From: Mesostigma viride
Taxonomy: Eukaryota; Streptophyta; Mesostigmatophyceae; Mesostigmatales; Mesostigmataceae
Reading direction: 5' to 3'
DNA: 64,000 nucleotides
NCBI GenBank assembly: GCA_009746045.1
Contig: RPFO01002201.1
Coordinates: 40,350-104,349 of the forward strand
Position numbers and translations under genes: made by a program. Numbering within the stretch: position 1 is the stretch's first letter; each line of letters begins with the position of its first letter. This document shows positions 13,401-25,700 of the stretch, piece after piece. The notes beneath the pieces are model-generated. The model worked only from the letters and a program-made list of their open reading frames with translations, was not told the DNA's origin and ran no database searches.

Positions 13401-16400
13401 TGGTTTTATATCCAGCTGCGCTTGCCACCGGCGCGATCCTTAATGAAAACTTGTTCGTGATGGCACTAGCCGCATTCGTAACATTTGAAGCTAACTTATT
13501 TGCATGAGGTGTGGACCTAGCTTTACCGGACAGTGCGGCAGGGGCACCTGGACAATCTTGGAGCCTCCTGCCATGCATAAATCGTTTATCGAGGTGCCTT
13601 CTGCGGGGGCATGGTTAACTGCCGAGCGTGCCCAGTGTGTAATGAGTCTCTGTTGTCTGCCAAGATGTCTGCAATGGAACGCGTACTGAGAATTAATCGT
13701 ACCACGTTCACCCACGGTGCCATCGCTCCTCCCCTCTCTGACAGAGTTCAACCAGGTCTTGCAAGATGACAGCTGTCGTCTGCAGCAGGTCCAGTGCTCC
13801 ACGTCCGTCACCAACCATCCCTTCCGGATATTTTCATGGGGTAAGGGAGATAGAGATGGGCAGATAGAGATGGGCAGATAGAGATGGGCAGATAGAGATG
13901 GGCTGGTATCTAGGCAGTATATATGCCCTGAACATCATCGGTGACAGGCGAAAGCAATCATGTTTATCATACGCACGTTGTAGTCACATCATGTGACGTC
14001 CTTTCGATAATGACTGCAGGCCAGGTTATTGGTAGCACGCACATCGGTGTATAACATGAGGGTTGGTGTCTGGGAACTGGTGAGAACAAGTGCTTAGATG
14101 ATGCATTTTGCTGCACAATGGCAGCTTGCAAGGTGGTGTTTGCTGTAGCCCGAGAGTTTATTTATTCGTAACCTCTGTGGCGGTCCTGTTTTTCTCTTCC
14201 TTTAGGCACGCTGCAGCAATGCACTGCCAGCCGTACTGCTGGCAGGTCAGGCTGTATTGGCAGGTGCAGGTGGTCTCTGAAAATTGCCTCCAAAGGTATT
14301 CATCGCGTACTTTGGTTTATTAGCAACACGGCACTACTGCCCATTTCATTGGTTCTGCGCAGCTGGTAAAGCATTTCTGTCATTTTCTTCTTTTTCACAA
14401 GCTCTGACGACTAGCAGCCTTGTTTTGTACCTAAAGCTCTCAATGATGCCAGAAGTAGTTTCTAAAGCAAGGCGGTTCCCATGCTTACAGCACCGTTTCC
14501 TTATTCCAGATGTATGTCAACCCTCCCACTTCATGGCCAGCACCCTACCTGTATACTACTAAAGAATACACAGTTCCATAATGTATCATTATCAATGAAT
14601 ATATAGTAATTATGTTGTTTCTGTTCATTTTTTAGTTAGTATCTACTGCACCTTTGGTTATGTACTACAATGATGTTTTCCATGCTTACTTTATAATTTA
14701 GCATCTTCATTAATCACCTTTTTTTTTCCTGGCAGGCAACCGCAAGAGCCTGGTGGATGACCCAGCATCGCTTGGCGTGGACATGCGGCAGAAGCTGCTC
14801 CACCTGTACGACGCGCACTACGGCGCCGAGAACATGTGCCTGGCGCTGCTGGGGGGATGTGAGTGGTGGATATGTAAATATGATAGGAGACAAGGACGGG
14901 AAGACGCAGGAAGATGGGATATGAGTATGGGGTGCAGGATGATGGGATATGAGTACGGGGTGCCGGAAGATGGGATATGAGTATGGGGTGCAGGAAGATG
15001 GGATATGAGTATGGGGTGCCGGAAGATGGGATATGAGTATGGGGTGCAGGAAGATGGGATATGAGTATGGGGTGCAGGAAGATGGGATATGAGTATGGGG
15101 TGCAGGAAGATGGGATATGAGTATGGGGTGCAGGAAGATGGGATATGAGTATGGGGTGCAGGAAGATGGGATATGAGTACGGGGTGCCGGAAGATGGGAT
15201 ATGAGTATGGGGTGCAGGAAGATGGGATATGAGTATGGGGTGCCGGAAGATGGGATATGAGTACGGGGTGCCGGAAGATGGGATATGAGTATGGGGTGCA
15301 GGAAGATGGGATATGAGTATGGGGTGCAGGAAGATGGGATATGAGTATGGGGTGCAGGAAGATGGGATATGAGTATGGGGTGCAGGAAGATGGGATATGA
15401 GTATGGGGTGCAGGAAGATGGGATATGAGTATGGGGTGCAGGAAGATGGGATATGAGTACGGGGTGCAGGAAGATGGGATATGAGTATGGGGTGCAGGAA
15501 GATGGGATATGAGTATGGGGTGCCGGAAGATGGGATATGAGTATGGGGTGCAGGAAGATGGGATATGAGTATGGGGTGCAGGAAGATGGGATATGAGTAT
15601 GGGGTGCAGGAAGATGGGATATGAGTATGGGGTGCAGGAAGATGGGATATGAGTATGGGGTGCAGGAAGATGGGATATGAGTACGGGGTGCCGGAAGATG
15701 GGATATGAGTATGGGGTGCAGGAAGATGGGATATGAGTATGGGGTGCCGGAAGATGGGATATGAGTACGGGGTGCCGGAAGATGGGATATGAGTATGGGG
15801 TGCAGGAAGATGGGATATGAGTGTGGGGTGCAGGAAGATGGGATATGAGTATGGGGTGCAGGAAGATGGGATATGAGTACGGGGTGCAGGAAGATGGGAT
15901 ATGAGTATGGGGTGCAGGAAGATGGGATATGAGTATGGGGTGCAGGAAGATGGGATATGAGTACGGGGTGCAGGAAGATGGGATATGAGTATGGGGTGCA
16001 GGAAGATGGGATATGAGTATGGGGTGCAGGAAGATGGGATATGAGTATGGGGTGCCGGAAGATGGGATATGAGTATGGGGTGCAGGAAGATGGGATATGA
16101 GTATGGGGTGCAGGAACATGGGATATGAGTATGGGGTGCCGGAAGATGGGATATGAGTATGGGGTGCCGGAAGATGGGATATGAGTATGGGGTGCAGGAA
16201 GATGGGATATGAGTACGGGGTGCAGGAAGATGGGATATGAGTATGGGGTGCCGGAAGATGGGATATGAGTATGGGGTGCAGGAAGATGGGATATGAGTAT
16301 GGGGTGCAGGAAGATGGGATATGAGTACGGGGTGCCGGAAGATGGGATATGAGTATGGGGTGCCGGAAGATGGGATATGAGTACGGGGTGCAGGAAGATG

Positions 16401-19400
16401 GGATATGAGTACGGGGTGCCGGAAGATGGGATATGAGTATGGGGTGCAGGAAGATGGGATATGAGTATGGGGTGCCGGAAGATGGGATATGAGTATGGGG
16501 TGCAGGAAGATGGGATATGAGTATGGGGTGCAGGAAGATGGGATATGAGTATGGGGTGCAGGAAGATGGGATATGAGTATGGGGTGCCGGAAGATGGGAT
16601 ATGAGTATGGGGTGCAGGAAGATGGGATATGAGTACGGGGTGCCGGAAGATGGGATATGAGTATGGGGTGCCGGAAGATGGGATATGGGTATGGGGTGCC
16701 GGAAGATGGGATATGAGTACGGGGTGCAGGAAGATGGGATATGAGTACGGGGTGCCGGAAGATGGGATATGAGTATGGGGTGCAGGAAGATGGGATATGA
16801 GTACGGGGTGCCGGAAGATGGGATATGAGTATGGGGTGCAGGAAGATGGGATATGAGTATGGGGTGCAGGAAGATGGGATATGAGTATGGGGTGCAGGAA
16901 GATGGGATATGAGTATGGGGTGCAGGAAGATGGGATATGAGTATGGGGTGCAGGAAGATGGGATATGAGTATGGGGTGCAGGAAGATGGGATATGAGTAC
17001 GGGGTGCCGGAAGATGGGATATGAGTATGGGGTGCAGGAAGATGGGATATGAGTATGGGGTGCAGGAAGATGGGATATGAGTATGGGGTGCAGGAAGATA
17101 AGATATGAGTATGGGGTGCAGGAAGATGGGATATGAGTACGGGGTGCAGGAAGATGGGATATGAGTATGGGGTGCAGGAAGATGGGATATGAGTACGGGG
17201 TGCAGGAAGATGGGATATGAGTATGGGGTGCAGGAAGATGGGATATGAGTATGGGGTGCAGGAAGATGGGATATGGGTATGGGGTGCAGGAAGATGGGAT
17301 ATGAGTATGGGGTGCAGGAAGATGGGATATGAGTATGGGGTGCAGGAAGATGGGATATGAGTATGGGGTGCAGGAAGATAAGATATGAGTATGGGGTGCA
17401 GGAAGATGGGATATGAGTATGGGGTGCAGGAAGATAAGATATGAGTATGGGGTGCAGGAAGATGGGATATGAGTATGGGGTGCAGGAAGATAAGATATGA
17501 GTATGGGGTGCAGGAAGATGGGATATGAGTATGGGGTGCCGGAAGATGGGTTCAAGAAGGCCCAGTGCAGCTTGGGACGGGATCTGAATAGGCCCAGCTC
17601 CTGATGACATCTAATGTTCTGGATCTGCGATGCAGATGATCGACATATCACCTATGCATGATACTACCCGTTTAGCTGCCCCCCCCTTGCGGTTGTGAAG
17701 TCACAGGCTTACCTGTGCCCAAAACGTTTAGTCAATTACCATCTTGGCTTGGCATCATATGGCTGCCCTTTGTCATCAGTTTCCTCCAGCGCCTACGCAC
17801 ATGGTCAAGTTCACAAACTCGACAGGTTTGCAGGTCATGGTTGTCATTTGTAACTAGCTTCCTCCACCAGCTGCTCACATACTTTTGATATGCCGTGCTA
17901 CTGTACTCTGTCTTTGCTGCTGAGTCTTATCGTTATGGGTCATTATAGGTCTGCCACTGCGTTCTTGTGTGAACTTATGGGAAATAATCCTTCATGTCAC
18001 TATGTATGTAACCTCCTTTGGCCGCAGACTCTCTGGACGAGCTGTCCTCGATGGCAGCCGAGTGCTTTGGCCCCGTCCGGTCGCTCTCGTCACGCCCTGG
18101 CGGCACTGCTGGCATCCGCCCCTCCCTCAAGGGGCTGCCCTCCCCATTCTCCCCCGTGGCTGGCAAGCTGCACACGATGCAGGCGGTCAAGGACCATCAC
18201 CTGCTCAACTTGGTGTGGGTGCTGCCCTGCCTGTTTGACCGCTACGGTGCCAAGGCCGAGGACTACGTGGCGCATCTCATGGGGCACGGTACGGTATCTA
18301 AAGCTCTCTTCTTCACATCTATCATGAACGCGTTTTGCTAATTATCCTGTCGCCACAAGGTTCTTTGAGGATTTATCAAAGCCGCTTGCTTGCACGTAAA
18401 GGCGATGGCGTAGCTAGAAAAATACGTAAGTCGATGGCATAGCTAGAAAAATACGTAAGGCGATGGCATAGCTAGAAAAATACGAAAGGCGATGGCATAG
18501 CTAGAAAAATACGTAAGGCGATGGCGTAGCTAGAAAAACACGTAAGGCGATGGGGTAGCTAGAAAAATACGTAAGGCGTTGGCATAGCTAGGAAAAGCTC
18601 TTATACGTGTGTGTGGTGGTTCATATTGCTTGTTGTTAGCATGCCTGTTATGCTGCCCTGCGAACCATGCCTTGAAACGCTTGCGCGGACCGATGGTGTG
18701 CTATCTCGTCCTCTACAGCAGGTACCTCACTACATGGAAGATATATTCATGTCGGCTATAGCCTTGGCATTTGCCTGGGCTCGCTTATCCTCATGGCAAG
18801 GTTGAATGCAGCTTGTTATCTGAGATTGCAGGAACAGTAGGCTTGTTTTGTCAGGCATGCAGGCATTCTTCTCCCTTTCAGCTTGTCAGGACATCCTACA
18901 TGAGTCTCATCGTCCTGTTGTTTCATGTAACATCGTTACTTTCTTGCATATACCGCTTGGTTATCCTTGTCGAAAATCGGCGAGGCCGGCGCGTGGCTGG
19001 CATGGGGATGGATGGGTGTTCCTTCCTGCAGAAGCCCGGGGCAGCATCCTCCACGCGCTCAAGAAGAAGGGCTGGGTGCTGGAGCTGTCGGCAGGCGTCG
19101 GCGAAGGCGGCTACGAGCGCAACACGGCGTGCTTTGTCTTCAGCGTGTCCATAAAGCTCACGGAGGAGGGGCGCGCTCATGTGGGTATACACACACACAC
19201 TGCGTCCTGGTCTCCATGGTGGGGGGGGATGAGGATGAAGAAAGGGGCAAAGAGGGGGGTGGACAACGGGGCAAAAACGGGGTAAAAGTTTGGCGGGTTG
19301 GGAGGAAAGAAGAATCTATATGCATATACTGGTACCAGTAAGGTATCTATTAAAGTAAGGTTTAGGAATTTGTTGCTTTTCATGATCTGCTGCCTTTTCG

Positions 19401-19699
19401 TCTTTTCCTGTACTCATTTGGATACTTCGCTGTGATGCCCCGAGAGCACAAGCATGGCATCATCCATGTGCATGGCATCATTTATAAAGGTTAAAATTGG
19501 CATCTACCTCGACAGCGGTTTACCTTACATGGTTGGGTTTGGTTTAGCATCGATCATGACTGCAGTCATGGCTCTAATGGCTCCCCGTGGTGAGGCACAC
19601 ATCACTCTCTCCATCTGTTCCTCGATCACCTGTGTTGAAACTGCCCATGTGACATCCCCGCCACGCCCTCCCCACCACCACCACCACCACCACCACCTC

Positions 19700-19734
<35 letters not shown>

Positions 19735-22700
19735 CCCCCCTCCTCCTCCTCCTCCTCCTCCTCCTCCTCCTCCTCCTCCTCCTCCCCCTCCTCCTCCTCC
19801 TCCTCCTCCTCCTCCTCCTCCTCCTCCTCCTCCTCCTCCTCCTCCTCCTCTCCTCCTTCTCCTCCTCCTCCTCCTCCTCCTCCTCCTCCTCCTCCTCCTC
19901 CTCCTCCTCCTCCTCCTCCTCCTCCTCCTCCTCCTCCTCCTCCTCCCCCTTCTCCTCCTCGCGTGTCCGCAGGTGTGGGACATTGTGAGCGTGGTGTACC
20001 AGTTCCTGACCATCCTGCGTGAGGCAGAGCCTCTGGAGTGGGTGTACCGGGAGCTGGAAACCATCTCCAACCTCAAGTTCCAGTTCCAGGAGGAGGAGGA
20101 GGCCAGCAACTACGTTGTGCGGCTGTCAGGTATGAGGGAGGATTGCGCGGCTGGGGACGTTGGAGAGCGTAGCTATCTTGTCTTATTTCCTGGGGACTTG
20201 CAGCCATTTTTGTCTCACTTTGTTTTGAAGGTTTTTTCGCACTGGCAGAGACTGCTGCAAAGAGATTCTCGCAGGCTTGTAACTATCGCGAGGCTATGTA
20301 CCTGGTTAGCTGTTACCTGCAAGCTTGTAACAACTAAGAAGATGGAGACTTGGCCTGGACAGTGGCTAAATAATGGGATGGTTCAGTTGCGCCAGGAGGT
20401 TGGCGCATTCTGTGGATGGCCGTTTGACTTTGGTGTTCGTTTGACAGGTCCTCCTGGCCATCAAACACTGTACTTGGGTCCTCGACAGTCATCACAGGCA
20501 TACCTGCCTGTGGCGTTCCGAATTGTACCACTGTTTCAAACATCTACTATCAAACAGCTGTCAATATTTTACTCTAGATTTGCTTCCCGTCCTCCTGCTC
20601 CCCTGTCCCTCAGGCAACCTGCACCGGCACCCGCCCGCCCACGCGCTCAACGCCGAGTACCTCTACAACGACTGGGACCCTGCACTCGTGTCCTCGGTGA
20701 TCGACGCCCTCGTGCCCAGCAACATGCGGCTCGACCTGGTCACAAAGTCCTTCCCCGAGGGCACTGGGTCAGGGCAGCGACTCACCGAGCCTTGGTTCCG
20801 CGTGCCTTACCTGGTTGAGGACGTGCCCAAGGATGTCCTGGCAGGGTGGGAGCGGGGTGCTGTGGACCCCTCGTGGGAGCTGGCGGTGCCCCCTCGCAAC
20901 CCGTTGATCGCGACAAGGCTGGAAATCGCGCCGATTGCGCCCGGGGACGAAGCGATGCCGTGCCCGCGGTTGGTGGTCAACACGCCCGTGGCTAAGCTAT
21001 GGTGCGTGTATAATGCCTCGCAAGGCAACAGTTTTGTTGGTTGATTTCTAAATTATGGAGTATGCATTCCTACTAGGCTTCATGGCGGCAACCCCTCGTT
21101 AAAGTTTTCCATGCGACTCGATGAATGCCCGCTGCCAAGCTGTCATGTATGCATGCCGCCTCGCAAGACAGCCGTTTTGTTGGTCCGGTTCCACGTTTGT
21201 AGGTGCATCTTTGCAGCCAGCTTGGCACAAACTGGCTTGGAGGTGCAACCTCTGTAGGCCATGCCGTTCGTGTGCTATTCTATCACTGCCCGGGTACTCA
21301 TGCATGTTTCCAAACGTTTTTTTGGGCGGCATGAATACAGCCACGTGGATTTTCTGGTGCATCCTGGCCATTTTTCCTTCCCTTGCCATAGGGGTTAAGA
21401 AATGTGGGTCGCTAAGCCCTCTCCAATGGACAGCTTAGGTTTCAGTTCCAGCATGGGTGCCTACGGCGCCTTTATTTTCTCCCATTAGGCATCTTTACTA
21501 GTGAGGGTGCCAAGCAGGATGAGCAGGGTTACCAGTGTCAAAGTAGAGCATGTCTTCCTTCTCTACAATCAAAGGGGGCCGTATTTGTCTATGCATCCAA
21601 GAATCGGCTTCCTGGTTTTAGGGATGGGCTAGGTGCTTTAGCAGCCACAGTCACGGCTGAACAAGCCAGCCCAGATGGTAGCTATCTAGTCATTGACCAG
21701 TGTCGATAAATCTGCCTCTCGTGGGAAACTTTTTGGCCTGTTGCCGTGCATAACTGGCCTGCAGGTATTTCCGGGACACCACCTTCCTCGCCCCCCGCAC
21801 CAACGTCTACTTTGCCATCTCGAGCGATGCTGCCTACCGCAACCCGAGGGAGGCGGCGCTCACCGAGCTGTACCTGCGGCTGCTGGAAGACAGCCTCACA
21901 GAGATCTCGTACATGGTGTGTAGTCTTCCCCATGTCATTGATGTACATGCTAGCATTGGTGTTCTCTGTGGCTACATACTAGTATCAGTGTGCATGTCTG
22001 TTTCCATATTGATCTCCACCATATACTGTTTATTATATACTGCTGTTATGGGCTAGAATAGCAATATCACATGTCCACGGGCCCGCATTAAGCTCTATGT
22101 TGCTTCCGAGCTGCCAAGGGCATGCGCCGCGTGTTTTTTCTTCCACCGCACCACAAGGACTCTTGACATTGCCTAACTAGTGTCAAACAAACTAGCGCAC
22201 TGGTGATATCCGGCTTGCAAATCCCTGTATTAGCATAGACGCGCCTCACCAGCGATCCCACGCTCTTCAAAATGCACCAGCTCCCTTACAGCGTCATTTC
22301 ATGAATTCATTATTGGAATCCATCTTTTTCAAATTCAAGTAGTTGCACTGCAATGCCATTGCAAGGCCAATATGATACCACTTTTTCTGCTATGCTTTTT
22401 TTCTTTTTACCCTGACGCTCTGCCGCCTTTTTCTACGCAACGCCCCACCCCAGGCCTCACTGGCCGAGCTCTACTCCTCCATCGCGCCGCACACGCAGCG
22501 GTTGGAGCTTAAACTGAACGGCTTCAGTGACAAGCTGCCCGTGTACGCGGACCAGATCTTCCAGGCGGTGGCAGGGCTGGTCGTGAAGCAGGACCGCTTT
22601 GAGGTAGGTCATGCCGCCCACCACTGCTGGTGTGGCCTTATGTTTTGCCTTTATGGTCGATATCGCGGCACTGTCCCTGACCATGTGGGTGTCCCTGACC

Positions 22701-25700
22701 GTACGGTTGTTGTGTATCGCCACCACTGTCGCTGCCACATGCGTAGTGGTGGTGGTGGGGGTCCTTTTGTTGTTAGGCAGACATGAGGGGTGGAGGGGGA
22801 GGGAAGTTTATGAGCAGGGCGTGTACTTGTGTGTGTGTGTGTGTGTGCGGCTCGGAGCAGGGTTTGTGGGTGGTAGAAGGTCCTGCCTTGCCTATTATCT
22901 GAGGACAACTATCTGTTCGTGGACAACGTTACCCACACGACAGCACTATCCAGGATCACCACTACCCAGCGACACCACTTTCAATACTAAGAAACAGTGA
23001 CCTGCATGGATTCCGGTGCATCGCGCCACCTTTTGCACGGTGCACGACGTGGCCCTTGCAGGTTGTGCGTGAGGAGCTCGCGCGGGCGATCAAGAACACC
23101 AACCTCAAACCAATGAAGCACGTCTCCTCAACCAGGCTGCATGCCATCAAGGTACCCCAGCCTGGAACCGCTACCACTTATCCGTGCATCATGGTCTCAG
23201 GGCTAGTCTCATCCGTGCCGTAAGCACAACGTCGCTTGCGAACCTTGGCTTGTGTGTGCAAACGCAGGATGGTGTGGGGGTATGCTCGTCAAGTAGTAGT
23301 ATGCTCTTATTTTTGTTCTAGTTTGTTGCCAAACAATCGACTCGATGATGATATCGATGGCTAGGATCAAATCGATGTGTGACCCTGGATGGACATATTA
23401 CAGCCACGTAAAGCAGTTTGGATAAGGCACAGTGGGTGGACATTCGGATAGAAGCAGTATGAACAGGAAGTTGCGATGTAAAAACTAAAAGAGCCCTGAG
23501 AGTCTATTTTGTGTCTGGCCCAGCTAATTTAGTCCAGCTATCTCTTAGTCCAGGTTTACCGGACAGGATTGATAAGAGCCATTAGGATGGATGAATGTGG
23601 ATCACGTGCATCACTTGCTTTTTTTAGACTGAATGTATAACTTCTTTAAGTATCGTTTACAGGTCAGCTTGGAGAGAAGACCCCCTAGCTGTTTTGGTGT
23701 GACTATGCAGTGTCCACACAATGTATAGTCACATCTGTTATCAAATCATCATATTGGTAGAGATCTCGAGCATGGGTTCCATCATGCTATGGTCTAGGTA
23801 GCATGTAGTTTTGTGTCAAGTACCACCCTGATATGTGCAGGAGTCACCACCAAGCTGCATGCACAGTGGCAGTATGAAATATATAGTAGTATACTACTAT
23901 GTAGCAGTAAAAATATTTCCCTGCTTGAACCTGACTAGCATTGGCGGGCGGGCTGTTTCGGTACCGTGCCCTTGCGGCAGGTGGAGTCGTGGCACGTGGA
24001 CCAACTTCTGCCACACGTGGAGTCCTGCACTGCTGCGGATGTGCAGGAGTACTTTCCACAGTACCTGGCCCAGGTATGCGCCCGCTTTGTTGTCATCCCC
24101 GCGCCCGTCTTGTTTATGCTAGCTATTGATCTTGTAGCTCGCTGGATAGTTTGGCTGTGTTGGAGTTATCGCATGTACCTATTACGTCTTCTTTGCTGGT
24201 GCAGGTCTCTCCTTGCTCCTGGCTCCATTGAACAGGTGAAGTCAACAGTGTTCATGCATTGCTGGGCACCTTGCTGAATATGTGTCTGCGATTCATGTTT
24301 GTCTCTTTCGAGGTGCCCACTAGTTGAATGGCAGTAGCCAAGTAGTGTAGCAGAAGTAGAACTGTAGCAGGGACAGACAGCATGATTCCTTGAAGTCGTT
24401 ACTTGCCCACATTACATGTAGTTGTTGCTTCCTCTGTTCTTTTCTTTTTCCTTATTCCTTTTCCTTTTTCTCTTTAAGTTCATTTGTTGCTGTCTTTTTA
24501 CTTTTCTTCCGGGTGACATCTGCCAGGCGCATGTAGAAGGCCTCGTGCACGGCGATCTGCCCGAGTCAGAGGCTCAGGCCATCCTCGCCTCCTTCCTCAA
24601 GCACGTGATGCCAGAGGCGGCCCAGGGGCGGCCCGCGCCCACCCCTGTGCTGGAACGGGTCGTCCGGCTCAAGTCGGGCGTGGAGCAACGTTTCGTTTTC
24701 CCGGCAAAGAATAAGTCCGAGGACAACAGCGCCGTGGAGGTGTGTGGCCGGCTGGGTTTCCTCACCCAGGTGTTGGGCACGCAACACCTTTTCCTCTTTG
24801 CTCACCTCTCAACCGCCTTAATTGCTCACCGCATGCAATCCCATGAAACTCTCTGTTTTACATCGCTTCTGCTGAGTGCTGGCCTGGTGTTGCGAATTCG
24901 CGGCACTTGTCACCTTGTTGGTTCCATCGTTGATGCTCGTGTCAGTATACAGTCCAATGGCCAAGGTGCCACGCCCTTTGGTTGGGGGTGGGCCAGACTG
25001 ATTGGGATTGGTGATGATTGGAGTGAAGGGTTAGTGACTTAGTAGGTCCTTCCTTGACACATGAGTGTGGAAGGAAAAGAATGTGTTGTCACAACTTGTT
25101 GCACCCGAGGGTGCACTAGAAACGAAGTTTCTGGTATGTTTCTTTCATCGAGGGTTTTACTGAGAGGTTTCTCCTGCTTCATCGCCCTTCAATCCTGCCA
25201 TGCCCTCTCGTGCTTGTGGGCAAATTGTTCCTTGTAACGTTGACAAGCAGAACTACTTCCAGATCGCGCCGGAGACGTCACACCCCAACCTGTACGCGCT
25301 GGCGGGCCTGTTGGAGCAGGCGCTACATGAGCCCTTCTTTGACCAGCTACGGTGAGTTGTGTTGAGCTCGAGTGTGAGTCGGTCGCGCACTTGCGTTGCA
25401 CCGTACAAGTGGTGACACTCACTGCACAGCAGTTTCATGCTACGCTGCGAATGAGGAGGGGACAGCATGCTGCGGTATCCCCTCCTTCCAGTGTCGCCTG
25501 CCGCATGAGCACTTGGACAGTGTGTGCGTAGCCACAACCGCTTATGGCTTCGTATCCTGTGTTTCTCTATGTACGTCCGCCTCTATCTATGTATGTCCAT
25601 CTCTATATCCAGCCTGTGTATGTCCTGCTTTGTGTGTGGTTCCAACGACAGAGGGTTCGGCCAGGCCTTGCCTGGGCTTAGGTCAGACGAACATCCAGCG

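Noticed and set aside
15000-17500. CRISPR-like array
   Set aside because: Units are contiguous 28-bp repeats with no spacers, inside a eukaryotic intron.
14691-17651. Antisense ORFs of about 930-986 codons
   Set aside because: They come entirely from the 28-bp minisatellite in intron 7; every frame reads the same 28-residue peptide because the unit is not a multiple of three and lacks stops.
19454-20818. Plus-strand ORF of 454 codons with long Pro and Leu runs
   Set aside because: Reads through intron 9, its CCT repeat, exon 10 and intron 10; the spliced peptidase model explains the coding part.
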